From: Candidatus Desulfobacillus denitrificans
GTDB lineage: Bacteria > Pseudomonadota > Gammaproteobacteria > Burkholderiales > Rhodocyclaceae
DNA length: 64,000 nucleotides
Reading direction: 5' to 3'
NCBI GenBank assembly: GCA_017347485.1
Contig: AP021857.1
Coordinates: 1 to 64,000 of the forward strand
In this document: one piece after another, positions 22,937-32,204 of the stretch
Numbering within the stretch: position 1 is the first letter of the stretch
Layout: each line of letters opens with the position of its first letter
Notes under the pieces: generated by a model
The model's database searches: none
What the model saw: the letters and a program-made list of their open reading frames with translations, nothing else
Told to the model about the DNA's origin: nothing
Translations under genes and position numbers: made by a program

Positions 22937-25042
22937 ATGAGGTGGTTGCTCCTGGCCGCTGCGGCACTGGCGGCGATCCTGCTGTTCCTGCTGGCCTCGG
23001 CGTCGGCCAACACGGCGCTTTTCGCCGGCCAATACCGCTTGCTGTTGGGCTTCAGCGCCGCCGTCGCCACCACGCTGCTCGGCCTGGTGCTCTGGCAACT
23101 GCGCAGACTCTGGCGCGAGCACCGGGCCGAGGTCTTCGGCTCGCGCCTCAAGCTGCGCCTGGTGCTGATGTTCGCCCTGATGGCGGTGGTGCCGGGCGCA
23201 CTGGTATACGCCGTCTCGCTGCAGTTCGCCGTGAAGAGCATCGAATCCTGGTTCGACGTGCGCGTGGACAAGGCGCTGGAGGGTGGCCTCAACCTCGGCC
23301 GCAATGCACTGGACTACCTGCTCGCCGACCTGTCCGAGAAGGCCCGCACCATGGCGCTCGAACTGGGCGATGCCTCGGGCGCCATGCGCTCCGCGCGGCT
23401 GAACCGCCTGCGCGAACAGGCCGGGGTGCAGACGGCCACGCTGGTTTCGCCGGGCGGCCAGGTGATCGCCAGCAGCACCGGAGAGCGCGCCGCGCTGCTG
23501 CCCGACCTGCCTTCTTCCTCCCAGTTGCGCCAGGCGCGCCAGGGGCTCGGCGTGAGCGCCGTGGAAGGCGATGCCGCGAGCGGGCTGACGCTGCGCGTGC
23601 TGGTGCCGGTCACGCCGCTTGCATTTACCGGGGAGACGCTGGTGCTGCAGCTCACCCAGGCGGCGCCGGCTTCCATCGCCGCCAGCGCCGAGAGCGTGCA
23701 GGCCGCCTATCGCGACTACCAGGAGCTGTCGCTGGCGAAGAGCAGCCTGAAATGGATGTACACCCTGACGCTGACCCTGGCGTTGCTGCTCTCGCTCCTG
23801 ACCGCGATCGCGCTGGCCTTCCTCTTGGCGCGCCGGCTTTCCGCGCCGCTGTCCATCCTCGCCCGCGGCACCGAGGCGGTGGCGGCCGGCGATTATTCGC
23901 CGCGCGAAATCGTCGCCACGCGCGACGAGCTGGGCGTGCTGACCCAGCAGTTCAGCCAGATGACGCGCCAGCTCGACGAGGCGCGCGGGCAGGCGGAAAG
24001 AAGCCGCGCCGAGACCGAGGCCGCGCGCGCCTATCTGGAAAGCGTGCTCGGCAACCTCTCGGCGGGCGTGCTGGCCTTCGGCGCCGACGGCCGCCTGCGC
24101 GCCGCCAACGACGGTGCCCGCGCCATCCTGCACGACGACCTTGCCGAGGCGCTGGGGCATCCGCTGGTCGGCTGGATCCGGCATCTCGAATTGCGCGATG
24201 CCATCGCCGCCGGCTGCGGCGAGGAGCCGGGCGAATGGCAGCGCGAGATCGAGATGCACAACGGCGCCGGCGTGCCGCAGGTGCTGCTGGTGCGCGGTTC
24301 GCGCCTGCCGGCGGCCACCGGCGGCGGCTGCGTGGTGGTGTTCGACGACATCACCCAGCTCATCGCCGCGCAGCGTTCGGCGGCCTGGGGCGAGGTGGCG
24401 CGGCGACTGGCGCACGAGATCAAGAACCCGCTCACTCCGATCCAGCTCTCCGCCGAGCGACTGCAGCACAAGCTCGCCGACAAGCTGACGGGCAGCGAAC
24501 GCGAGATGCTCGAGCGCTCGACGCAGACCATCGTGAACCAGGTCGAGGCGCTGAAGCACATGGTGAACGACTTCCGCGACTACGCGCGGCTGCCGCCGCC
24601 GCAGCTCGGCGCGCTCGACCTCAACGCCCTCGTCGGGGAAGTGCTCGGCCTGTACGAGACTTCCCGCGCACGCATCCGGGCGGAGCTGGCCGAAGGCCTG
24701 CCGCGCGTGGCCGGCGACGCGGCGCAACTGCGCCAGGTGATCCATAATCTGGTTGCCAACGCCGAGGACGCCCTGGCCGAGGTGGCCGAGCCGGAAATCC
24801 GCATCGTCACGCGCGCCGAGGGGCGCGGGGCGGTGCTGTCGGTGATCGACAACGGCAGCGGGTTTCCCAAGGAAATCCTCGCGCGGGTCTTCGAGCCATA
24901 TGTGACGACCAAGGCCAAGGGCACCGGCCTCGGCCTGGCGATCGTCAAGAAGATCGTGGACGAGCACCACGGGCAGATCGAGATCGCCAACACCGCGCCG
25001 CACGGCGCGCAGGTGAAGATACGGCTGCCGCTGGCGGCTTGA
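22937..25042 (+). CDS. ntrY: Membrane sensor histidine kinase, NtrY type
   Basis: A 701-residue sensor kinase. It has two N-terminal transmembrane helices, a third after FGSRLKLRL, a periplasmic sensor region, a fourth helix (about 270-295), HAMP and PAS domains, a HisKA domain with phospho-acceptor His493 (RRLAHEIKNPLTPIQLSAERL), and a catalytic domain with N, G1 (VIDNGSGFP) and G2 (GTGLGLAIVKK) boxes. The partner response regulator follows 13 bases downstream. NtrYX systems respond to nitrogen and redox cues in other bacteria. The direct link to trkA and trkH here suggests envelope or ion-related signals too. Confidence 0.93.
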   Translation: MRWLLLAAAALAAILLFLLASASANTALFAGQYRLLLGFSAAVATTLLGLVLWQLRRLWREHRAEVFGSRLKLRLVLMFALMAVVPGALVYAVSLQFAVKSIESWFDVRVDKALEGGLNLGRNALDYLLADLSEKARTMALELGDASGAMRSARLNRLREQAGVQTATLVSPGGQVIASSTGERAALLPDLPSSSQLRQARQGLGVSAVEGDAASGLTLRVLVPVTPLAFTGETLVLQLTQAAPASIAASAESVQAAYRDYQELSLAKSSLKWMYTLTLTLALLLSLLTAIALAFLLARRLSAPLSILARGTEAVAAGDYSPREIVATRDELGVLTQQFSQMTRQLDEARGQAERSRAETEAARAYLESVLGNLSAGVLAFGADGRLRAANDGARAILHDDLAEALGHPLVGWIRHLELRDAIAAGCGEEPGEWQREIEMHNGAGVPQVLLVRGSRLPAATGGGCVVVFDDITQLIAAQRSAAWGEVARRLAHEIKNPLTPIQLSAERLQHKLADKLTGSEREMLERSTQTIVNQVEALKHMVNDFRDYARLPPPQLGALDLNALVGEVLGLYETSRARIRAELAEGLPRVAGDAAQLRQVIHNLVANAEDALAEVAEPEIRIVTRAEGRGAVLSVIDNGSGFPKEILARVFEPYVTTKAKGTGLGLAIVKKIVDEHHGQIEIANTAPHGAQVKIRLPLAA

Positions 25043-25055
25043 GAGACGAAACGGC

Positions 25056-26303
25056 ATGGCAAAGATACTGGTAGTTGACGATGAAGTCGGCATCCGCGAA
25101 TTGCTCTCGGAGATCCTCCGCGACGAGGGACACGACGTGCTGCTGGCCGAGCATGCCGCCGCCGCGCGCGTGACGCGCAACGCGGTTCGCCCCGACCTGG
25201 TGCTGCTCGACATCTGGATGCCGGACACCGACGGCATCACGCTGCTCAAGGAGTGGTCCGTCTCGGGCCAGCTCACCATGCCGGTGGTGATGATGTCCGG
25301 CCACGGCACCATCGACACGGCGGTGGAGGCCACGCGCATCGGCGCGCAGGACTTCCTCGAGAAGCCGATCGCCTTGCAGAAGCTGCTCTCCGCGGTCAAG
25401 CGCGCCCTGCAGAAATCCGCCGCGCCGCCGGCACGCACGGAACTCAGCCTGACGGCCTTTGCGCGGGCCGCCCCGCTGCGCGACCTGAAAAAGCGCCTCG
25501 ATCAGGTTGCCGCCAGAAGTCGCGCCCTGATGTTGAAGACCGGCCCGGGCAGCCTGGCCGAACTGTGCGCGCGCAGCCTGCAGGCGCCGGGCAAGCCCTG
25601 GCTCGACCTGTCCGGCCACGGCCAGCCGCTGGCGATAGAGGTGCTGGAAGAGGCGACGGGAGGCATGTTGTTTGCGGAGGAACTCGCAGCGCTCTCCCGT
25701 CTGCAGCAAAAGAACCTGGCCTTTGCGCTCGATCGTCTGGAAAAATTCGACCTGCGCCTGGTGGCCGCCAGCACGCAGAGCACCGCCGAACTGGCGGCAG
25801 CGGGCTTCGACGAAGCCCTCGCGCGCCGCCTGGCGGAGGTCAGCCTGGGTGCGCCGGGCCTGGCCGAATTGCGGGACGAGGTGCCGGAGATTGCCGCGCA
25901 GGTCCTCACGCACCTGATCGAGGCCAACGAGGTGCCGCTGCGAAGGTTGTCCACCGCGGCACTCAACGCCCTGCGCCATCAGGCGTGGGCGGGCGGTTAT
26001 GCCGAACTGAGGAATGCCGTGCGCTCGCTGGCGCTCGGCGCGCTGGAGGAGGAAATCGCCGCCGAGGAAGTGCAGCGCCTGCTGGCTCCCCAGCCGTCCG
26101 CCGCGGCGCAGGCGTTGCCGCTCGATTTGCCCCTGCGCGAGGCGCGCGAGGCTTTCGAGCGCGTCTATTTCGAGCACCACCTGCAACTCGAAAACGGCAA
26201 CATGACCCGGCTGGCCGAGAAGTCCGGCCTCGAGCGAACCCACCTCTATCGAAAGCTCAAGGCGCTCGGCATCCCGATCGGCAGGAAGGGGGAGGAGCAG
26301 TGA
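25056..26303 (+). CDS. ntrX: NtrX-type response regulator with degenerate AAA+ domain
   Basis: The 415-residue protein has a normal receiver domain (DD8-9, phospho-acceptor Asp52, Lys at KPI) and a C-terminal Fis-type helix-turn-helix (NMTRLAEKSGLERTHLYRKLKALGI). The central region keeps the register of a sigma-54-activator AAA+ domain but not its chemistry. Where Walker A should be is LKTGPGSLAELC. The Walker B region reads GGMLFAEELAALS, and no GAFTGA loop exists. It therefore probably cannot remodel sigma-54 holoenzyme and likely acts as a DNA-binding regulator working with sigma-70. It overlaps the trkA start (GTGA). Confidence 0.9.
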   Translation: MAKILVVDDEVGIRELLSEILRDEGHDVLLAEHAAAARVTRNAVRPDLVLLDIWMPDTDGITLLKEWSVSGQLTMPVVMMSGHGTIDTAVEATRIGAQDFLEKPIALQKLLSAVKRALQKSAAPPARTELSLTAFARAAPLRDLKKRLDQVAARSRALMLKTGPGSLAELCARSLQAPGKPWLDLSGHGQPLAIEVLEEATGGMLFAEELAALSRLQQKNLAFALDRLEKFDLRLVAASTQSTAELAAAGFDEALARRLAEVSLGAPGLAELRDEVPEIAAQVLTHLIEANEVPLRRLSTAALNALRHQAWAGGYAELRNAVRSLALGALEEEIAAEEVQRLLAPQPSAAAQALPLDLPLREAREAFERVYFEHHLQLENGNMTRLAEKSGLERTHLYRKLKALGIPIGRKGEEQ

Positions 26304-27727
26304 AGATCATCATTCTCGGCGCCGGCCAGGTCGGCGCCTCGGTGGCGGAGAGCCTGGTGTCGGAGGCCAACGACATCACCGTCGTCGACACCGACGCCGT
26401 GCGGCTCGCCCTGCTGCAGGACCGGCTCGACCTGCGTACCGTGGCGGGCAATGCATCGAGCCCGTCGGTATTGCGCCAGGCCGGTGCCGAGGACGCCGAC
26501 ATGCTGATCGCGGTGACGCAGAGCGACCAGACCAACCTGTGCGCCTGCAAGACGGCCCACGCGCTGTTCAACCTGCCGACGCGCATCGCCCGCGTCCGTT
26601 CCTTGGATTTCGCCGACCATGCCGAGCTGTTCGAACCGGAAAATTTCGCCGTCGACTTCTCCATCTGCCCCGAGCAGATCGTCACCGACTACATCGTCAA
26701 GCTGATCGAGTTTCCCGAGGCGCTGCAGGTGCTGGAATTCGCCGACGGCCAGGTCAGCCTGGTGGCGGTGCGCGCCTTCGAGGGCGGCCCGCTGGTCGGC
26801 CACCCCCTCAAGGACATGCGCCGCCACCTGCCGCAGATCGATGCCCGCATCGCCGCCATTTTCCGGCGCGACACGCCGATCATCCCGGAAGGCGACACCG
26901 TGATCGAGGTCGGCGACGAAGTGTTCTGCCTGGCGGCAACCAAGAACATCCGCAAGGTCATGCGCGAGCTGCGCCGCATGGACAAGCCGGTGAAGCGCGT
27001 CATGATTGCCGGCGGCGGCAACATCGGCCACCGCGTCGTGCGCGCCCTCGAGCGCGATTACCAGGTGAAGGTCATCGACCGCAACAAGCGCCACGCCGAA
27101 TGGCTGGCGGAGAACGTCAGGCACGCCCTCGTGCTGCAGGGCGACGCCACCGACGAGAAGCTGCTCGGGGACGAGAACGTCGACCAGATGGATCTTTTCC
27201 TGGCGCTGACCAACGACGACGAGAACAACATCATGGCGGCCCTGCTCGCCAAGCGCATGGGCGCGCGCCGCGTGGCGGCGCTGATCAACCGCCGCGCTTA
27301 TGCCGAGCTGCTGCAGGGCAGCCAGATCGACATCGCCATCTCGCCGGCGCAGACCTCCATCGGCACGCTGCTGGCGCACGTGCGCCGCGGCGACGTGGCG
27401 GCGGTGCACAGCCTGCGGCGAGGCGCCGCCGAGGCGCTCGAGCTGGTGGTGCACGGCGACGCCCAGTCCTCGCAGGTCATCGGCCGGCGCATCGAGGAGT
27501 TGCCGGTCATCAAGGGCGCCACCATCGGCGCCATCGTGCGCGCGCTGCCGCCGAAGGAGAAGCCGGTGTTCACGGAGGACCTGGCCGAAGAGCGCCAGTG
27601 CAAGGTCATCATGGCGCACCACGACACGGTAATCCAGGCCGAGGACCACGTCATCGTCTTCGTCGTGTCGAAGAGCCTGGTGCCCAAGGTCGAGAAGCTC
27701 TTCCAGGTCGGTTTCGCCTTCCTGTAG
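26300..27727 (+). CDS. trkA: Trk system potassium uptake protein TrkA
   Basis: TrkA is the cytoplasmic NAD-binding gating subunit of the Trk potassium channel. The 475-residue protein is a tandem of two RCK units, each with a Rossmann motif (IILGAGQVGASVAESL at the start and MIAGGGNIGHRVVRAL mid-protein) and a TrkA-C domain. The start is a GTG overlapping the ntrX stop. Two TrkH-type membrane subunits follow, so all Trk components are encoded together. Confidence 0.95.
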   Translation: MKIIILGAGQVGASVAESLVSEANDITVVDTDAVRLALLQDRLDLRTVAGNASSPSVLRQAGAEDADMLIAVTQSDQTNLCACKTAHALFNLPTRIARVRSLDFADHAELFEPENFAVDFSICPEQIVTDYIVKLIEFPEALQVLEFADGQVSLVAVRAFEGGPLVGHPLKDMRRHLPQIDARIAAIFRRDTPIIPEGDTVIEVGDEVFCLAATKNIRKVMRELRRMDKPVKRVMIAGGGNIGHRVVRALERDYQVKVIDRNKRHAEWLAENVRHALVLQGDATDEKLLGDENVDQMDLFLALTNDDENNIMAALLAKRMGARRVAALINRRAYAELLQGSQIDIAISPAQTSIGTLLAHVRRGDVAAVHSLRRGAAEALELVVHGDAQSSQVIGRRIEELPVIKGATIGAIVRALPPKEKPVFTEDLAEERQCKVIMAHHDTVIQAEDHVIVFVVSKSLVPKVEKLFQVGFAFL

Positions 27728-27749
27728 CCGGCGCGGAAGGAAGCGGCCG

Positions 27750-29207
27750 ATGAGCAACCCGCTGGCGGTCATACGTGCCTTCGCGCTGGTGCTGCTGGTG
27801 TTTGCGCTGACCATGCTGGTACCCATGATCGTCGCTTGGGCCGGCCGGGACGCCGCCGTCACGGCGTTCCAGTCCGGCTTTGCCGCCACCTTCCTTTCGG
27901 CGGCACTGCTCTGGCTGCTGACGCGGCGCCACGTCGACGAGCTGCGCGTGCGGGACAGCTACCTGCTGGTTTCCCTCGTCTGGGTGGGGATGCCAGCCTT
28001 CGCGACGATCCCCCTGATGCTTTACCTGCCGCAGATGAGCTTCACGGATGCCTATTTCGAGACGGTATCCGGCCTCACCACAACCGGTGCCACGGTCATC
28101 GAGGGACTGGACACGCTGCCGTTTTCCATCAACCTGTGGCGCACCGGCCTGGTGTTTCTCGGCGGCATGGGCCTGATCGTGCTGGTGGTGGCCATCCTGC
28201 CCCTGCTCGGCGTCGGCGGACGCCAGCTGTTTTCGGCGGAATCGCCCGGCCCGCTCAAGGACACCAAGCTGACGCCGCGCATGGTGCAGACGGCGAAGGG
28301 GCTCTGGCTGGTCTACCTCGCGCTGGCCGTGCTCTGCACCCTCGGCTACGTCTGGGCCGGCATGGGCTGGGGCGATGCCGTCATGCACATGTTCTCGACC
28401 CTGGGGCTGGGCGGCTTCTCCAGCCACGACGCGTCCTACGCCCATTTCAACTCGCCGGCCGTCGAGGCCGTGGCCATCGTCTTCATGACGCTGGCCGGCA
28501 TGAACTTCGCCACCCACTACATGGCGATACGACGTCGCGATCTCGCCTTCTACTGGATCGACCCGGAGATCCGCTGGTATGTCGGCGTGCTCTACGCCAG
28601 CGTGCTGGGGATTGCCGCCTATCTGTGGTGGACGGGAACCTATCCGGACTTTGCCACGGCGCTGCGCTTCGCCGCCTTCAACACGGTGTCGATCGCCACC
28701 ACCACCGGCTTCGCCAACACCGATTATGCCCAGTGGCCTTTCCTAGCCCCCATGTGGATGCTGTTCCTGTGCAGCTTCGTCACCTGCGCCGGCTCGACCG
28801 GCGGCGGCATCAAGATGATGCGCGCGATCATCGTCTTCCGCCAGGTGATGCGCGAGGTGGTGCGCATTGTGCACCCGAGCGCCGTGCGTACGGTCAAGCT
28901 GGCCGAGGCTCCCCTGCCCAACAAGATCGTCTTCGCCGTGCTGGCCTTCAGCTTCGCCTACATGGCGATCATCGTCTCGCTGACCCTGCTGATGGTCTTC
29001 TCCGGGCTGGATGTCGTCACCGGCTTCTCCGCCGTGGTGGCGAGCTTCAACAACACCGGCCCAGGCCTCGGCGAAGTGGGCCCGTCGACCACCTTCAAGT
29101 CGCTGAGCGACTTCCAGACCTGGGTGTGCACGGCCGCGATGCTGCTCGGCCGCCTGGAAATCTTCACCCTGCTGGTAGTCCTCTCGCCGGCGTTCTGGAG
29201 GAAATAG
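27750..29207 (+). CDS. trkH: Trk potassium uptake membrane protein TrkH (first copy)
   Basis: A 485-residue membrane protein with the repeated membrane-pore-membrane architecture of the Trk/Ktr/HKT superfamily. The selectivity-filter segments [41 protein letters not shown] and [13 protein letters not shown] are visible in order. It ends with the motif LGRLEIFTLLVVLSPAFWRK, which is repeated in the next gene. The stop TAG is immediately followed by the GTG of the second copy. Confidence 0.94.
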   Translation: MSNPLAVIRAFALVLLVFALTMLVPMIVAWAGRDAAVTAFQSGFAATFLSAALLWLLTRRHVDELRVRDSYLLVSLVWVGMPAFATIPLMLYLPQMSFTDAYFETVSGLTTTGATVIEGLDTLPFSINLWRTGLVFLGGMGLIVLVVAILPLLGVGGRQLFSAESPGPLKDTKLTPRMVQTAKGLWLVYLALAVLCTLGYVWAGMGWGDAVMHMFSTLGLGGFSSHDASYAHFNSPAVEAVAIVFMTLAGMNFATHYMAIRRRDLAFYWIDPEIRWYVGVLYASVLGIAAYLWWTGTYPDFATALRFAAFNTVSIATTTGFANTDYAQWPFLAPMWMLFLCSFVTCAGSTGGGIKMMRAIIVFRQVMREVVRIVHPSAVRTVKLAEAPLPNKIVFAVLAFSFAYMAIIVSLTLLMVFSGLDVVTGFSAVVASFNNTGPGLGEVGPSTTFKSLSDFQTWVCTAAMLLGRLEIFTLLVVLSPAFWRK

Positions 29208-30665
29208 GTGGAACGCCTGCTCGCCGTCCTCAACGTCTTGGCGCGCATCGCGCTGATCTCCGGGATGTCTCTGCTGCTGCCGATCGGCGTGTCGTGGTGG
29301 ATCGACGACGGTGCGTTGGCCACCTTCGACGAGGCCCTGCTGGGCACGCTCGGCGGCAGTGTCCTGGTCATGCTGGCGACGCGGCGCTTTCGCCGCGAGC
29401 TGCGTGCCAACGACGGCGTCCTGCTGGTGGTGTTGTGCTGGATTTTGCTGCCCCTGATCGCCACCGTGCCCCTCCTGCTCGGCATACCGGGCCTGCGCTT
29501 CGTCGATGCCTATTTCGAGGCCGTGTCCGGCCTCACCGCAACCGGGGCGACGGCGCTCTCCGGCCTCGACGGCCTGCCGCCCTCGCTCAATCTGTGGCGC
29601 ACCGAGCTGCACTGGATCGGCGGCCTCGGCATCATCGTGCTGGCGGTGGCCATCCTGCCGTTGCTCGGCGTCGGCGGCCGCCAGCTCATGAAGGCCGAGG
29701 TGCCGGGGCCGGTCAAGGAAGCCGGCATCACGCCGCGCGTGACGGAGACCGCCAAGGGCTTCTGGATCATTTATCTTGCGCTGACGATCCTGTGCGCCCT
29801 GGCTTATGGCCTGGGCGGCATGAGTTGGCTGGACGCCCTCATTCATGCCTTCAGCACGGTGGCGCTGGGCGGCTTCTCCAGTCACGATGCCAGCTTCGCC
29901 TTTTTCGATTCGCCCCTGCTGGAAGCCATTACCATCGCTTTCGCGACGATCTCGGGCATCAGCTACGTGACGCATTTTGCGGCACTGTCCGGGAGAAGCC
30001 TGCGGCCTTACTGGCGCGATGGCGAAGCGTCCTGGTATCTCGGCGTGCTGCTGGGCAGCGTGCTGCTGATCGCCGCATATATCTGGCAGCAGGGTTATTA
30101 CGCGGAGTTTTCCACCGCGCTGCGCCATGCCGCCTTCAACACGGTATCGGTGGCGACGACGCTCGGCTATGCCTCGACCGACTACGCCAAGTGGCCGTTC
30201 TTCGCGCCGCTGTGGATGCTCTTCCTCTGCAGCTTCGCCACCTGCGGCGGTTCGACCGGCGGCGGCATCAAGATGATGCGCGCGGTCATCCTCTACAAGC
30301 AGGTCTTCCGCGAGATCACCCACGCCATTCACCCGAATGCGACGACCTTCGTCAAGCTCGGCGGCGCCATCGTGCCGAACAAGATCATCCTGGCGGTGCT
30401 CGGCTACGGCTTCCTTTACATGCTCTGCACCATCGTCTTCACGCTGGCGCTGGCGGCAAGCGGGGCCGATATCGTCAGCGCCTTTTCGGCGGCGGTGGCC
30501 TGCTTCAACAACACCGGGCCCGGTCTCGGCTTGGTCGGGCCGGACAGCAATTACGGCGTCCTCAATGATTTTCAGATCTGGGTCTGCAGTTTCGCGATGC
30601 TGCTGGGGCGGCTGGAGATTCTGACTTTGCTGGTGGTGCTCACCCCGGCTTTCTGGCGCAAGTAA
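29208..30665 (+). CDS. trkH: Trk potassium uptake membrane protein TrkH (second copy)
   Basis: Exactly the same length (485 residues) and architecture as the preceding gene, with filter segments [43 protein letters not shown] and [13 protein letters not shown]. It starts at a GTG abutting the upstream stop. The two copies share long identical stretches around the filters but differ widely elsewhere, so this is an old tandem duplication rather than an assembly error. The two proteins may differ in affinity or form mixed dimers. Confidence 0.93.
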   Translation: MERLLAVLNVLARIALISGMSLLLPIGVSWWIDDGALATFDEALLGTLGGSVLVMLATRRFRRELRANDGVLLVVLCWILLPLIATVPLLLGIPGLRFVDAYFEAVSGLTATGATALSGLDGLPPSLNLWRTELHWIGGLGIIVLAVAILPLLGVGGRQLMKAEVPGPVKEAGITPRVTETAKGFWIIYLALTILCALAYGLGGMSWLDALIHAFSTVALGGFSSHDASFAFFDSPLLEAITIAFATISGISYVTHFAALSGRSLRPYWRDGEASWYLGVLLGSVLLIAAYIWQQGYYAEFSTALRHAAFNTVSVATTLGYASTDYAKWPFFAPLWMLFLCSFATCGGSTGGGIKMMRAVILYKQVFREITHAIHPNATTFVKLGGAIVPNKIILAVLGYGFLYMLCTIVFTLALAASGADIVSAFSAAVACFNNTGPGLGLVGPDSNYGVLNDFQIWVCSFAMLLGRLEILTLLVVLTPAFWRK

Positions 30666-30735
30666 TGACCCTCCCGCTCACGGGCGGGGGCGGTTCGCGG
30701 TCGATGCCCTTTGCGCAGGGTGATAAACTCGCACG

Positions 30736-31803
30736 ATGAACAAGCCCAAGAACGACACTTTCCTGCGCGCCCTGCTGCGCCAGCCCACCGAACACACACC
30801 GATCTGGCTGATGCGCCAGGCCGGGCGCTACCTGCCCGAGTACTGCGAGACGCGGCGCCGCGCCGGCAGCTTCATGGATCTCTGTCGCAATCCCCGCCTG
30901 GCCTGCGAAGTGACGCTGCAGCCCCTGGCCCGCTACGACCTCGACGCGGCAATCCTGTTTTCCGACATCCTCACCGTGCCCGACGCCATGGGCCTTGGCC
31001 TGTATTTCGCCGAGGGCGAGGGGCCGAAGTTCGAGCGCCCCTTGCGCGAGGAATGGGAGATCCGTAACCTGGCCGCGCCCGACCCGGGCGCGGAGCTGCG
31101 CTATGTGCTGGACGCCGTGTCGGAAATCCGCCGCGCACTGGACAACTCGGTGCCGCTGATCGGCTTCTCCGGCAGCCCGTTTACCCTCGCCTGCTACATG
31201 ATCGAGGGCGGCGCATCCGATGATTTCCGTGTCATCAAGTCCATGCTCTACGACCGTCCCGACCTGCTGCATCATGTGCTGGCCGTGAATGCCGAGGCAG
31301 TGACCGCTTACCTCAATGCCCAGATCGAGTGCGGTGCCCAGGCCGTGATGATCTTCGATACCTGGGGCGGGGCGCTCAGCCATCGCGCCTACCGGGAATT
31401 CTCCCTCGCCTACATGCAGCGCATCCTCGCCGGGCTCAAGCGCGAGCACGGCGGCGCGCGTATCCCGAGCATCGTGTTCACCAAGGGCGGTGGCCAGTGG
31501 CTGGAAGACATCGCGTCGATCGGCTGCGATGCCGTCGGCCTGGACTGGACCACAGACATCGACGCGGCCCGACGCCGCGTCGGCGACAAGGTGGCCCTGC
31601 AGGGCAATCTCGATCCGTCGGCCCTGTTCGCCCAACCGGAAAGGATCGTCATGGAAGCGCGCGCCATCCTCGATGCCTACGGTCCGGGTAGCGGCCATGT
31701 CTTCAATCTCGGCCATGGCATCTCACAGTTCACCCCACCCGAGCATGTCACGGCGCTGGTGAATGCCGTGCACGAGCACAGCCGCAAGCAGCGCCAGATC
31801 TAA
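30736..31803 (+). CDS. hemE: Uroporphyrinogen decarboxylase
   Basis: HemE decarboxylates uroporphyrinogen III to coproporphyrinogen III in haem synthesis. The 355-residue protein carries the N-terminal signature [15 protein letters not shown], the active-site aspartate region AAILFSDIL, and [17 protein letters not shown]. It lies 70 bases after the second trkH and upstream of priA, a neighbourhood seen in other betaproteobacteria. Confidence 0.97.
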   Translation: MNKPKNDTFLRALLRQPTEHTPIWLMRQAGRYLPEYCETRRRAGSFMDLCRNPRLACEVTLQPLARYDLDAAILFSDILTVPDAMGLGLYFAEGEGPKFERPLREEWEIRNLAAPDPGAELRYVLDAVSEIRRALDNSVPLIGFSGSPFTLACYMIEGGASDDFRVIKSMLYDRPDLLHHVLAVNAEAVTAYLNAQIECGAQAVMIFDTWGGALSHRAYREFSLAYMQRILAGLKREHGGARIPSIVFTKGGGQWLEDIASIGCDAVGLDWTTDIDAARRRVGDKVALQGNLDPSALFAQPERIVMEARAILDAYGPGSGHVFNLGHGISQFTPPEHVTALVNAVHEHSRKQRQI

Positions 31804-32204
31804 CTTTCCGCGCCCCCATTTCCGGAGCCCAGGCTGGGCGCGGCCTGGCGCCGGGACCGCCCCGGAAACCGCATGAAAAAAGGCCTTCCGGAAGCGGTCG
31901 AGGGCTTGACTTATGCACAAAAGCTTGCTCCATGGGAAAGAATCACCGTTTTTCCGGCAAGGTTTCAGGCATAATTACAACTATTTGATTTAATTAACAT
32001 TTATTTAGACTAATTAATAGGCGATGCAAGGAAAAGTCTTGTCTGGAGCGGATTTAAGACAATTCCGGGAAGGTTGCCCACAAAGTTATCCACAGATTTT
32101 GTGGACAAGAATATTGCGCTTTGATTGCAGTACCTTAGCGGTGATTTCGATACTTGGCGCGAAGATGTGAAACCAATCCGAATGCAGCATAAAAATTTTT
32201 CGAA
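31804..32204. other. AT-rich hemE-priA spacer with inverted DnaA-box pair
   Basis: This 401-base spacer holds no convincing gene. Its second half (about 31970-32200) is strikingly AT-rich. It contains a perfect DnaA box TTATCCACA at 32086-32094 and, five bases on, an inverted near-perfect box TGTGGACAA at 32100-32108. The arrangement resembles DnaA-binding control sites, but could also be part of the priA promoter. I see no good terminator for hemE, only short GC-rich inverted repeats such as CCGGG/CCCGG near 31851-31865 without a T-tract. Confidence 0.6.

Noticed and set aside
27836..30568. 910-residue frame overlapping both trkH genes
   Set aside because: Arg/His-rich out-of-frame translation of the two trkH genes, without any domain.
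30615..30635. CTGACTTTG at the end of the second trkH
   Set aside because: No second box and a conserved coding context shared with the first trkH.
27750..30665. trkH duplication as an assembly artefact
   Set aside because: The two copies differ in most codons and many residues, so they are true paralogues.
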